NCBI RefSeq assembly: GCF_009905725.1
Contig: NZ_JAAAKV010000005.1
Location: 370,197-434,196 of the forward strand
Origin: Emticicia sp. CRIBPO
GTDB taxonomy: Bacteria; Bacteroidota; Bacteroidia; Cytophagales; Spirosomataceae
DNA length: 64,000 nucleotides
Direction of reading: 5' to 3'
The translations under genes and the position numbers were made by a program. Below are positions 15,732 through 23,733 of this stretch, piece by piece (position 1 is the stretch's first letter; the number at the start of each line of letters is the position of its first letter). The notes beneath the pieces are model-generated. The model was not told the origin of the DNA and searched no databases. It worked only from the letters and a program-made list of their open reading frames with translations.

Positions 15732-15997
15732 GACTTCAACGGAGGCAGCTCCTGAAGGTAAAACCTATGAGTGCAGGGATTGATTTGATGAGGGACAATT
15801 CAGTATTTAAAATACCAGTCCATCTGATACAGGGCAGCGAAGATATTCTGACACCGGAAGAGGTCTTCAAAGCTTATTTCGACCACCTGAAAGCTCCTGA
15901 AAAGAAGTACTACCTGTTGCCGGAAACCGCTCATGGTTTCAATCAGGCTGTTTTAGAAAAGTACAAAATAATCGAAGGATTTGTCGTAATAGGTTAA
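15732..15997 (+). pseudogene. C-terminal remnant of an alpha/beta hydrolase
   Basis: The open frame encodes about 76 residues from ATG 15767 and matches only the end of an alpha/beta hydrolase: the strand PVHLIQGSEDILTP with the catalytic Asp region and LLPETAHGFNQ with the catalytic His. The nucleophile-elbow half is absent, and the frame is closed by a TGA just upstream of 15732. It follows the AraC gene. I read it as a decayed gene fragment rather than a functional small protein. Confidence 0.6.
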
Positions 15998-16127
15998 GTA
16001 GTGCCGAAGATATCGTTTTGAGATAAAACAAAATTATTTTACTCAAAAAACGGGGGAAAAGTGCTTTTTTGACTTAAGTCAAAGGTGGGGCGATTCAGAA
16101 TCATCAATTTTGTAAAAAAAAGATGAT

Positions 16128-16970
16128 ATGAGATATTTAAAACTATTCTTCCTGTTTGCCTGCGGCCTTTTTACTTTTTCTGCCTATGCTCAGGATACAT
16201 TGAAAGTTAATAATGTAGAGGCCATATTGTATACCGGTGAGGGTAAGAATCAGCCTTTGGTGGTCGGACTCGGTGGTTCGGAAGGCGGTAATGCCTGGGC
16301 CAGCAGACGCTGGAAAAAAACAAGACAGGAATTTGTAGACAAAGGCTATGCTTTCCTGGCGATAGGCTATTTCGGATGTAAAGGCACCCCTAAAATATTA
16401 GACAAGATAGCTATTGACGAAGTTCATAAGGCCATAGAAGAAGCCAGAAAGAACCCGCGGATCAACAAAAAGAAGATTGCGGTCATCGGCGGTTCAAGAG
16501 GGGCGGACCTGGCTTTGTTGCTGGGGAGCTATTACAAAGATATCACCTGCGTCGTCGGCATGTCGGCGAGCCACGCTGTTTTCCCTGGCCATACCCAGGA
16601 GTTTACAACCTCCTGCTGGACTTTTGCCGGTAAAGAACTTCCATTTGTGCCTGTTAATGAAGAAGCTGTTCCTTTTATGATGAAAGGTAACCTGAGGGGG
16701 ACTTTTGAAGCCATGTTAAAGGATACGCTGGCCGAACAAAAATCCCTGATAAAAGTCGAAAACATCCATGGTCCTGTTTTGTTACTTTCCGGAACAAGAG
16801 ACGAGATGATCCCGGCCGTTGAAATGGGAGAAAAAATGATAAACAGGCTGAAAAACCATAAGTTTAAGTATTTTTATGAACATGTTGTTTATGAAGGAAC
16901 ACATGCTGAACCGACCAACCATTTTGACAAGATATTCGATTTCCTTGAAACTAATTTTGTGAAGAAGTAA
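16128..16970 (+). CDS. Secreted BAAT_C/dienelactone hydrolase-like esterase
   Basis: A 280-residue protein with signal peptide MRYLKLFFLFACGLFTFSAYAQ. The mature part is an alpha/beta hydrolase of the acyl-CoA thioesterase/BAAT C-terminal type. Visible features are an early GGSEGGN loop, the nucleophile elbow GGSRGA, an Asp in LLSGTRDEMIPAVEMG and a His in EGTHAEPTNH. The substrate is not predictable. It stands alone between the hydrolase remnant and the VOC gene. Confidence 0.8.
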   Translation: MRYLKLFFLFACGLFTFSAYAQDTLKVNNVEAILYTGEGKNQPLVVGLGGSEGGNAWASRRWKKTRQEFVDKGYAFLAIGYFGCKGTPKILDKIAIDEVHKAIEEARKNPRINKKKIAVIGGSRGADLALLLGSYYKDITCVVGMSASHAVFPGHTQEFTTSCWTFAGKELPFVPVNEEAVPFMMKGNLRGTFEAMLKDTLAEQKSLIKVENIHGPVLLLSGTRDEMIPAVEMGEKMINRLKNHKFKYFYEHVVYEGTHAEPTNHFDKIFDFLETNFVKK

Positions 16971-17066
16971 GTGACTTACCAATTGGTAACTACGACAGTG
17001 CGGAGTATTTCCTATTTTCGTTACGGATTAAAGGCAGACAGTTAACAAAACCTGAAATTTGATATT

Positions 17067-17450
17067 ATGAAAAACAAGCTGACGCATTTTGCTATTCACA
17101 TTGATGATGTTGACCGGGCAAAGGACTTTTACGGTGGGGTGTTTGAATGGGGCTTCAGTTCCTACGGCCCAACCGACTTTTTACAGATCAAAGCAGACCA
17201 GTCTGAAAACGGTGAACTGATCGGAGCTTTGCAGTCCAGGCACTATTCGCCGGTCAAAGAAAAACTGATAGGTCTGGAGTGTACGATCTCCGTGGAGAAT
17301 GTCGAAGAAATCATCAGGAGGGTAGAAAGCAAAGGCGGCGAGATACTTATGCCGAAAACGGCCATTCCTTACGTAGGCTGGATCACTAAATTTCTTGATA
17401 CAGAGGGTAATCTTATCTGTGCCATGCAATATGACCATGCTGCCAGATGA
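17067..17450 (+). CDS. VOC-family (glyoxalase-like) protein
   Basis: A 127-residue protein with two beta-alpha-beta-beta-beta modules. The first has HFAIHIDDVDRAKDFYGGVF, where His is a metal ligand, and the second has FLDTEGNLICAMQ with the acidic ligand region. VOC proteins include glyoxalase I, dioxygenases and antibiotic-binding proteins; the role here is unknown. It overlaps the DUF1801 gene by four bases, so they are coupled. Confidence 0.87.
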   Translation: MKNKLTHFAIHIDDVDRAKDFYGGVFEWGFSSYGPTDFLQIKADQSENGELIGALQSRHYSPVKEKLIGLECTISVENVEEIIRRVESKGGEILMPKTAIPYVGWITKFLDTEGNLICAMQYDHAAR

Positions 17451-17881
17451 CCAGACCCATTCATCCCGACTTTCTTTCGCTGCTTCAACTGAAAGAATTG
17501 GGTTTAGTCGAACTTTTTTGTGATCTGAGGGAGTTTATCCTGGATTTGCACCCGGACAGCAATGAGTTGATTTATCATACCCATGCCCTGACAGCTGTTT
17601 TTTCGATCTCAGACAAGCTGGGGGATGCTTACTGCATGATACCGATTTATACCAATCATCTCAATTTAGGATTTAACAAAGGTACCTTACTGAAGGACCC
17701 TGATCACTTGCTGACTGGCACGGGTAACCTGATCCGGCACATTCCCATAAGCCGGAAGGGCGATTACCGGAATGAAAAAGTAAAAACCTTATTAAAAGAA
17801 GCGATCAGTTTTGCCATCAAAGACATGGAAAAGCCGGCCAAATCTGTCGGTAAGACCATTTCTAAAATTATAAAGAAGTAA
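17447..17881 (+). CDS. DUF1801 (YdhG-like) protein
   Basis: A 144-residue protein resembling DUF1801/YdhG proteins (frataxin-like fold). It has ELIYHTHALTAVFSIS early, then YTNHLNLGFNKGTLL and a Lys-rich end (AKSVGKTISKIIKK). Family function is unknown, although many members sit next to VOC genes, as here. Its start overlaps the stop of the VOC gene (ATGA, 17447-17450). Confidence 0.75.
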   Translation: MTRPIHPDFLSLLQLKELGLVELFCDLREFILDLHPDSNELIYHTHALTAVFSISDKLGDAYCMIPIYTNHLNLGFNKGTLLKDPDHLLTGTGNLIRHIPISRKGDYRNEKVKTLLKEAISFAIKDMEKPAKSVGKTISKIIKK

Positions 17882-17929
17882 TTATACACCTCATTGAAAA
17901 GTGAGACGTATATTTTTTTGACATATACA

Positions 17930-17960
17930 TTGTAATACTATGTATTTTGTTATACATTTG
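17930..17960 (+). promoter_or_regulatory. Promoter of the PadR gene with embedded inverted repeat
   Basis: TTG at 17930-17932 and TACATTTG at 17953-17960 (exact TAnnTTTG) are 20 bases apart. AATAC-TAT-GTATT (17934-17946) lies between them and is a candidate PadR operator. The -7 box ends only four bases before the ATG at 17965, so the transcript may have no leader. Confidence 0.55.
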
Positions 17961-17964
17961 CACT

Positions 17965-18303
17965 ATGAATGAAGAATTTGTAAATAAATGGATTTCGCAG
18001 GTTAAAAAAGGGACCCTGACTTTTATCGTTTTGAATATTCTGAAAGACGGTAAAGAGTTTTACGGCTATGACCTGATCACTGAAATAAAGAAGGCAACCG
18101 CCATAGAAATAGCTGAGGGGACCCTGTACCCGCTCATGAACCGTCTGAAAACCGACGGATTGATCGACTCGAAATGGGTAGAGCAGACATCCGGAATACC
18201 GCGGAAGTATTATCACATAACGGAGGAAGGAAAAAAGACACTTAAAATAATGTCTGACTACTGGGTAAATCTCAATAATTCAATATCAAACCTGTCAAAA
18301 TGA
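17965..18303 (+). CDS. PadR-family transcriptional regulator
   Basis: A 112-residue winged-helix protein. The core reads LTFIVLNILKDGKEFYGYDL, then EGTLYPLMNRLKTDGLI and GIPRKYYHITEEGKKTL, all PadR hallmarks. The ATG at 17965 is chosen over an upstream TTG because the latter would lie in the promoter. It overlaps the HAAS-like gene by four bases, the typical PadR/membrane-protein pair in which the regulator controls its own operon. Confidence 0.92.
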   Translation: MNEEFVNKWISQVKKGTLTFIVLNILKDGKEFYGYDLITEIKKATAIEIAEGTLYPLMNRLKTDGLIDSKWVEQTSGIPRKYYHITEEGKKTLKIMSDYWVNLNNSISNLSK

Positions 18304-18896
18304 AATTCAAAGCCATAGCATTTAAAGAAAAGTCGTCGGAACGAATATACAGGGATTATATCAGCCGGATTCAGAAGGTAACCAAAGCCCTGCCTGAAAA
18401 AGATCAGAATGAGATTCTGATGGAGCTCAACAGCCATATTTATGAAGACCTTCAGCAACACGGAGGGGGTAATGAAATCGAAAGTTTATTGAATGTGCTG
18501 GAAAAACTCGGCAGGCCGGAGGAGATTCTTCAACCCCTGGTGGCCGATAAAAAGATGGAGCAGGCTACACGGACTTTTAACCCCGTGCATGTCATCAAAG
18601 CGTTGGTATACAACGTTACGAATGGGATTTCTTACTTTATCTTTTTAATTTTATATGTGCTTTTGCTGGGTTTCGTGATCCTCATCGGAGCAAAATTCAT
18701 TTATCCTGATCACGTTGGCCTTTTTTATAACCCGGGCCATGTGTTTATATATGGTGTAAGCAGTGCGGACTATCATCAATTTGAGGTTCTGGGCAATTGG
18801 TTTGTTCCCGTTACCATGTTGCTGACAGTAGTTGTATATTTTATCCTGACATTCCTTTTAAAATTAAAACAAACACTAAAAAGAAGTAGAAACTAA
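18300..18896 (+). CDS. HAAS/DUF1700-like membrane protein
   Basis: A 198-residue protein. Residues about 15-85 are a cytosolic helical HAAS-type domain (YISRIQKVTKALPEKDQNEI, then ELNSHIYEDL and LEKLGRPEEILQPL). Two or three membrane helices follow, near residues 110-135 and 165-190. Proteins of this type are usually encoded with a PadR regulator, as here, and are thought to be membrane signalling or partner-binding modules. The hydrolase gene follows after 34 bases. Confidence 0.8.
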   Translation: MKFKAIAFKEKSSERIYRDYISRIQKVTKALPEKDQNEILMELNSHIYEDLQQHGGGNEIESLLNVLEKLGRPEEILQPLVADKKMEQATRTFNPVHVIKALVYNVTNGISYFIFLILYVLLLGFVILIGAKFIYPDHVGLFYNPGHVFIYGVSSADYHQFEVLGNWFVPVTMLLTVVVYFILTFLLKLKQTLKRSRN

Positions 18897-18930
18897 AATC
18901 CGGTTATTCAAAAACATTAAAAAAACAATT

Positions 18931-20328
18931 ATGAGAACATTACCTTTTGTATTATTCCTGTTTCTAAGTTCATTCATTGGTCGTGCACAAGACATCACCG
19001 GTCAGTGGAACGGTGTTCTGAAATTCCAGGGTACGCAATTACGGCTGGTATTCAATATTTCGAAATCTGAAAAAGGATATAGTTCAACGATGGACAGCCC
19101 GGATCAGGGGGCCAAAGGAATTCCGGTAACAGCCACCACATTTGAAAATTCAAAGCTGAAGATTGAAATTGCCAATGCCGGAATAACCTATGGCGGAGAA
19201 TTAAAGGAAAATGAGGTTCAGGGCACATTTAAGCAAGGGGGTATGGAATTTCCATTAAACCTGTCGAGAAAAGCTATCGAGAAAGAAGCTCTTAAACGAC
19301 CACAGGAACCCGTCAAACCTTATCCGTATGTCACCGAAGACGTAGTTATTCAAAATCCACAGGCCAGCATAAGCCTGGCCGGAACACTTTCATTGCCTGA
19401 AAAAGGGAGCAATTTCCCGGTGGCAGTCCTGATTTCAGGAAGCGGCCCGCAAAACAGGGACGAAGAGCTATTGGGGCACAAACCATTCCTGATCATAGCC
19501 GATTACCTGACCCGTCACGGCATTGCAGTGTTGCGATTCGACGACAGGGGTGTGGGTCAGTCAAAAGGTGAATTTAAAACGGCCACTTCTGCGGATTTTG
19601 CCACTGATGTGGAAAGTGCGGTAGCTTATCTGAAAACCAGGAAGGAGATAGATCCGAAAAAGATCGGGCTGATAGGCCACAGTGAGGGAGGAATCATCGC
19701 ACCGATGGTGGCTTCAAGGTCTAAAGACGTCAATTTTATTGTGTTGCTGGCAGGAACAGGCATCCGTGGCGATAAATTATTGCTTATACAGCAGGAACTG
19801 ATTGCAAGGGCCAACGGTGTTTCAGAAGCAGAAATCAAAAAATCACTTGAATCGGGCAGTATAGCATTTGACATGGTACTGAAATCAAAAGATATACCCT
19901 CTTTAACCACAGACCTGACCCGGTATATTAAGGATGTTCTGTCCAAAGATAAAACAGCGGAGTTGCCAAAAGGGATGACCGAGGAGCAATTTATCAGTTC
20001 ACAAATAAATCAGCTGACAAGCCCCTGGATGGTATACTTCATTAAATACGATCCGGCAATAGCCTTAGAAAAAGTAAAATGCTCAGTGCTGGCTGTCAAT
20101 GGCGAAAAAGACCTGCAGGTACCGCCCAAAGAGAACTTGACGGCTATTGAAAATGCCCTCAAAAAAGGTAAGAATAAGAATGTGACCATCAAAGAGTTTC
20201 CCAATCTGAATCACCTGTTCCAGGAGGCGAAAACAGGATCACCGTCAGAATATGCGGCTATTGAGCAGACTTTTGCTCCTGTGGCTCTGGAGGAGGTAAC
20301 ACAATGGATACTTAGCAAAACCAAATAA
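18931..20328 (+). CDS. Secreted alpha/beta hydrolase (serine aminopeptidase S33 type)
   Basis: A 465-residue protein with signal peptide MRTLPFVLFLFLSSFIGRAQ. Residues 22-120 form a small beta domain (GQWNGVLKFQGTQLRLVF). The hydrolase domain has LISGSGPQNRD, the nucleophile elbow GHSEGG, an Asp in VNGEKDLQVP and a His in LNHLFQ. This domain order is common in periplasmic Bacteroidota hydrolases of unknown substrate. It probably shares a transcript with the PadR operon. Confidence 0.87.
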   Translation: MRTLPFVLFLFLSSFIGRAQDITGQWNGVLKFQGTQLRLVFNISKSEKGYSSTMDSPDQGAKGIPVTATTFENSKLKIEIANAGITYGGELKENEVQGTFKQGGMEFPLNLSRKAIEKEALKRPQEPVKPYPYVTEDVVIQNPQASISLAGTLSLPEKGSNFPVAVLISGSGPQNRDEELLGHKPFLIIADYLTRHGIAVLRFDDRGVGQSKGEFKTATSADFATDVESAVAYLKTRKEIDPKKIGLIGHSEGGIIAPMVASRSKDVNFIVLLAGTGIRGDKLLLIQQELIARANGVSEAEIKKSLESGSIAFDMVLKSKDIPSLTTDLTRYIKDVLSKDKTAELPKGMTEEQFISSQINQLTSPWMVYFIKYDPAIALEKVKCSVLAVNGEKDLQVPPKENLTAIENALKKGKNKNVTIKEFPNLNHLFQEAKTGSPSEYAAIEQTFAPVALEEVTQWILSKTK

Positions 20329-20439
20329 TTTTAAACAGAATTTATCTGACAGTTTCATTTTGGCTTCAACAATCCCCGTTTTGGCTACCGGTGAAATATT
20401 GTGAGCACTCCATCTTTGCATTGTAAAAACAAAACAAAA

Positions 20440-21183
20440 ATGGATCATAACATCACAGGAAAAGTAGTCATCATTACAGGAGCCAGCAGTGGCATAGGAT
20501 TAGCCACCGCCAGGCACCTGGCTTCATTGGGAGCCAGTGTAAGTTTAGCCGCAAGACGCAAGGAAAAACTAACCCAACTGGTTGAAGAAATTGAAAAGGC
20601 GGGCGGGAAAGCCAAAGCTTTTGTGACAGATGTAAGCAAACGTGAGGATGTGGACGCTCTCGTTGCAGGCACCATCGCTGAATTCGGTAAGATAGATGTG
20701 CTGTTCAATAATGCAGGCATCATGCCCGTTTCTATGCTCGAAAACCTTCATTATGAAGAGTGGGAGAACATGATCGACATCAACATTAAAGGGGTGTTGT
20801 ATGGTATCGGGGCTGTTTTGCCTCATTTCAAAACGCAGAAGGGCGGGCATGTTATCAATGTCTCTTCTGTGGCCGGGCACCAGGTTTCGCCTTCCAGTTC
20901 TGTATATTCGGCTACGAAATTTGCAGTAAGGGCCATCAGCGAGGGCCTTCGCCAGGAAGTAAAACCTTATAACATTCGTACAACGATTATTTCTCCGGGT
21001 ATGACCGAAAGTGAGCTGACGGATGCCATTACAGACGAAATGATCAAGCCCATGATAGGGGCCATCAAACAACTGGCCATCCCGGCGGAGAGCATTGCCC
21101 GGGCGGTCGCCTATGTGATCAGTCAGCCGGTGGAGGTAGATGTGAACGAGATCATCATCAGGCCTACAGCACAGCCTTCGTAA
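20440..21183 (+). CDS. Short-chain dehydrogenase/reductase (SDR)
   Basis: A 247-residue classical SDR counted from the ATG at 20440. The NAD(P)-binding motif is TGASSGIG, the structural motif NNAG, and the catalytic residues are Ser in INVSSVAG and Tyr/Lys in YSATK. The Arg in LAARRKEK suggests NADP(H). The C-terminus ends [14 protein letters not shown], as in YdfG-like reductases. An AraC regulator lies 85 bases downstream, separated by a hairpin. Confidence 0.92.
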   Translation: MDHNITGKVVIITGASSGIGLATARHLASLGASVSLAARRKEKLTQLVEEIEKAGGKAKAFVTDVSKREDVDALVAGTIAEFGKIDVLFNNAGIMPVSMLENLHYEEWENMIDINIKGVLYGIGAVLPHFKTQKGGHVINVSSVAGHQVSPSSSVYSATKFAVRAISEGLRQEVKPYNIRTTIISPGMTESELTDAITDEMIKPMIGAIKQLAIPAESIARAVAYVISQPVEVDVNEIIIRPTAQPS

Positions 21184-21185
21184 GT

Positions 21186-21219
21186 TTTCCCTGCGGCCGG
21201 GTGCTGCAGGGAAATTTTG
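21186..21219 (+). terminator. Rho-independent terminator after the SDR gene
   Basis: TTTCCCTGC (21186-21194) pairs with GCAGGGAAA (21206-21214) and is followed by TTTTG. It separates the SDR gene from the AraC gene. Confidence 0.75.
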
Positions 21220-21268
21220 TTTTGATCAGGATGAACTATGTGACATGAATTTGTATTTTACTTAATGA

Positions 21269-22186
21269 ATGAAAAAGAACAATCATCAACCGTATATTTT
21301 TCACTCTATCGCTGAGATGAACAAGGCCCTGGGGATGCCGCCCCCTGCTCATCCGCTGATAGCTCTGAATGATTATAAAGATATCTCAGGCGATATTTCA
21401 GATATAGCCAAAGGCATGCTGATGGATTTTTATAAGATTTCCTATAAAAAGCATCTGAGCGGAAAAATCAGGTACGGGCAACATCATTATGATTTTAATG
21501 AAGGAGGTTTGTCATTCATTTCTCCCAATCAACTGATCGCAGAAGACGAAAGCAACGGGGAGTGTGAAGGTTTTACCCTGCTCATTCATCCTGATTTTTT
21601 TCGTGGCTATGCTTTAGCCGCGAACATTAAGAACTACGGGTTCTTTTCCTATGCTGCCAATGAGGCCCTGCAACTTTCTGAAAAAGAAAAAGAGACACTC
21701 CTGGGGGTATTTAAGAACATCGGCGATGAACTGCAGCAGCGGCTTGACAAGTTTAGCCAGGACGTGATCATCAGTCAGATAGAGCTGCTTCTGAACTACA
21801 GTAACCGTTTTTATAACCGGCAGTTTATAACCCGCAGTGCGGTCAATCATGATATACTGACGCAGATGGAAACCCTGCTGGAAGATTATTTCAATGCCCG
21901 GAACGGGATGGAGAAAGGCTTGCCTACGGTTCAGTATCTTGCTGATGCGATGCATGTTTCACCCGGGTATCTGAGTGATTTGCTGAGAAATCTCACAGGA
22001 CTCAATGCCCAGCAGCACATTCATCAGAAAATGATAGAAAAGGCAAAGATCATCTTATCAGGCAGCAATTTATCAGTAGCTGAGATCGCCTACCAGTTAG
22101 GGTTTGAACACCCGCAGTCGTTCAGCAAAATATTTAAGCGGAAAACCAACCAGACCCCGGTCGAATTTAAACAATCTCTAAATTAA
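21269..22186 (+). CDS. AraC-family transcriptional regulator
   Basis: A 305-residue regulator. The N-terminal 190 residues form a cupin-like effector domain with FYKISYKKHLSGKIRYGQHH. The C-terminal domain has two helix-turn-helix units, LADAMHVSPGYLSDLLRNLT and SVAEIAYQLGFEHPQSFSKI, ending NQTPVEFK. It starts after the terminator of the SDR gene and may regulate that gene, a frequent pairing. The Tag gene follows after five bases. Confidence 0.92.
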   Translation: MKKNNHQPYIFHSIAEMNKALGMPPPAHPLIALNDYKDISGDISDIAKGMLMDFYKISYKKHLSGKIRYGQHHYDFNEGGLSFISPNQLIAEDESNGECEGFTLLIHPDFFRGYALAANIKNYGFFSYAANEALQLSEKEKETLLGVFKNIGDELQQRLDKFSQDVIISQIELLLNYSNRFYNRQFITRSAVNHDILTQMETLLEDYFNARNGMEKGLPTVQYLADAMHVSPGYLSDLLRNLTGLNAQQHIHQKMIEKAKIILSGSNLSVAEIAYQLGFEHPQSFSKIFKRKTNQTPVEFKQSLN

Positions 22187-22191
22187 TCAAC

Positions 22192-22743
22192 ATGTCCTAT
22201 TGCAGCGTAATTGAATACATGTCGGAAGACAGGAAAGCATTGCACAAAGCCTATCACGATAAACTTTACGGCTTCCCGATCCATGACGACAATGAGTTGT
22301 TTTGCCGCCTCGTGCTGGAAATAAACCAGGCGGGTCTCAGCTGGGAGACCATCCTGAAAAAAGAAGAAACTTTCAGAAAAGCCTACGATAATTTCAATAT
22401 CGAAGTGGTGGCGGCTTATACCGAAGCCGACAGGGAAAGGCTTCTGGCTGATCCGGGTATCATCAGGAACCGCCTTAAAGTGAATGCAGCCATAGAAAAT
22501 GCCAAAACCATTCTGCAGCTGCAAAAAACACACGGATCGTTTGAAAAATGGCTGGAGAGTCATCACCCGAAAACAAAGGAAGAATGGGTAAAGCTGTTTA
22601 AGAAGACCTTTAAGTTTACCGGTGGAGAAATTGTGAATGAGTTCCTGATGAGCATCGGTTATCTGCCGGGAGCACACGTTGCCGATTGCCAGGTTTACCA
22701 TGAAATTTTAAAGACCGGGCCGATGTGGGCAGGGGCGAAGTAA
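22192..22743 (+). CDS. tag: DNA-3-methyladenine glycosylase I
   Basis: A 183-residue base-excision enzyme that removes 3-methyladenine from DNA. The family's zinc ligands are visible: Cys4, His22 in KAYHDKLYGFP, and the pair His162/Cys166 in GAHVADC. The substrate-pocket segments FCRLVLEINQAGLSWETILK and the motif FKFTGGEIVNEFLMSIGY are also family-typical. It lies five bases behind an AraC gene and is probably read with it, although that regulator has no Ada-type methyl acceptor domain. Confidence 0.9.
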   Translation: MSYCSVIEYMSEDRKALHKAYHDKLYGFPIHDDNELFCRLVLEINQAGLSWETILKKEETFRKAYDNFNIEVVAAYTEADRERLLADPGIIRNRLKVNAAIENAKTILQLQKTHGSFEKWLESHHPKTKEEWVKLFKKTFKFTGGEIVNEFLMSIGYLPGAHVADCQVYHEILKTGPMWAGAK

Positions 22744-22772
22744 GGCTTTCAGCCTGTTGAGCAACAGATAAT

Positions 22773-22802
22773 TTTGAATAAGAATTATCTCTTTTATCTT
22801 TG
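22773..22802 (+). promoter_or_regulatory. Promoter of the lipoprotein gene at 22836
   Basis: TTTG at 22773-22776 and TATCTTTG at 22795-22802 are separated by 18 bases, an exact match to the Bacteroidota TTTG/TAnnTTTG layout. The start codon is 33 bases downstream. Confidence 0.7.
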
Positions 22803-22835
22803 GTATGATTTTAAAATTCATCATCAGATTATCAT

Positions 22836-23330
22836 ATGACCAGACAAATTTTGATCCTCACCCTTTTTTCGGGATTAATTCTTACTTCCTGCCAAAGCGG
22901 TAAGAAAAAGGAGTCAGCGGAAACGCAAAACGCTGACGGAGCAACTAACGCGGTAACAACAGGCGATATACCTTTCAGAAAAGCAGAACGGTATTTTGTA
23001 AAAAATACGGTGAGTACCATTGACAATCCTAAAATAGAGACACAGGAAGCGTTTGAAGCCATTTTTGGAGCTGCCACTACGATGGGTAAGGATGGAAAAC
23101 CGACGGAAATTGATTTTGGAAAACAGTATGTCATAGCGGTTACACTACCGGAAACCGATTTTTCGGTCACTATTGAGCCGCTGAGTTTGACTAAGAATGA
23201 GCGAAAAGAAGTAGTTTTGAGTTATAAGCTGATCATTGGCGACAAACAAACCTATCTCACAAAACCAGTCCTGGCTGTCATTGTGGACAAACACAATGAC
23301 GGGCAGGTGGTGTTAAAGAGGGAGAATTGA
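22836..23330 (+). CDS. Hypothetical lipoprotein
   Basis: A 164-residue protein with lipoprotein signal MTRQILILTLFSGLILTSC (lipidated Cys19), followed by a Lys/Glu-rich linker. The globular part contains VSTIDNPKIETQEAFEAIFG and ends LAVIVDKHNDGQVVLKREN, a mixed alpha-beta domain I cannot assign. It has its own promoter. The DUF4287 gene begins 54 bases later. Confidence 0.7.
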   Translation: MTRQILILTLFSGLILTSCQSGKKKESAETQNADGATNAVTTGDIPFRKAERYFVKNTVSTIDNPKIETQEAFEAIFGAATTMGKDGKPTEIDFGKQYVIAVTLPETDFSVTIEPLSLTKNERKEVVLSYKLIIGDKQTYLTKPVLAVIVDKHNDGQVVLKREN

Positions 23331-23383
23331 ATCAGGAACAATGGAGAAAGAGCATAAAATCTTAAAGTAAATAATCAAATACG

Positions 23384-23605
23384 ATGTCGTTTCAGGCTTA
23401 TATTGATAATATCAAAACCAAAACCGGCAGGACTCCTGTAGAATTTAAAGATCAGCTGGAAAAAGCCGGTTTGCTGACCCCTGAGTTTAAAGCCGCAGAC
23501 CTGATCAAATGGCTCAAAGAAAACTACGACTTGGGACATGGCCACTCCATGGCGATCTGGGCTGTTTTCAAGAACGAGGGCTGGGTGACGGATAAGAAGA
23601 AGTAG
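23384..23605 (+). CDS. DUF4287 protein
   Basis: A 73-residue soluble protein. The sequence MSFQAYIDNIKTKTGRTPVE, then FKAADLIKWLKENYDLGHGH and a final aromatic helix, matches DUF4287, a short family often found alone or fused to DUF1801-type domains. The function is unknown. No partner is evident beside it. Confidence 0.8.
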   Translation: MSFQAYIDNIKTKTGRTPVEFKDQLEKAGLLTPEFKAADLIKWLKENYDLGHGHSMAIWAVFKNEGWVTDKKK

Positions 23606-23733
23606 GAAGAATTGAGTTTTATTTCTATTCCTTCCCTATTGCTACATTTTCTATACCCTTTCCCAAACAGGGGTAGATTGAAGACATTTTCAAAATGAAG
23701 ATTGAATAAGAAGAAAATAACAAATAATTAGTT

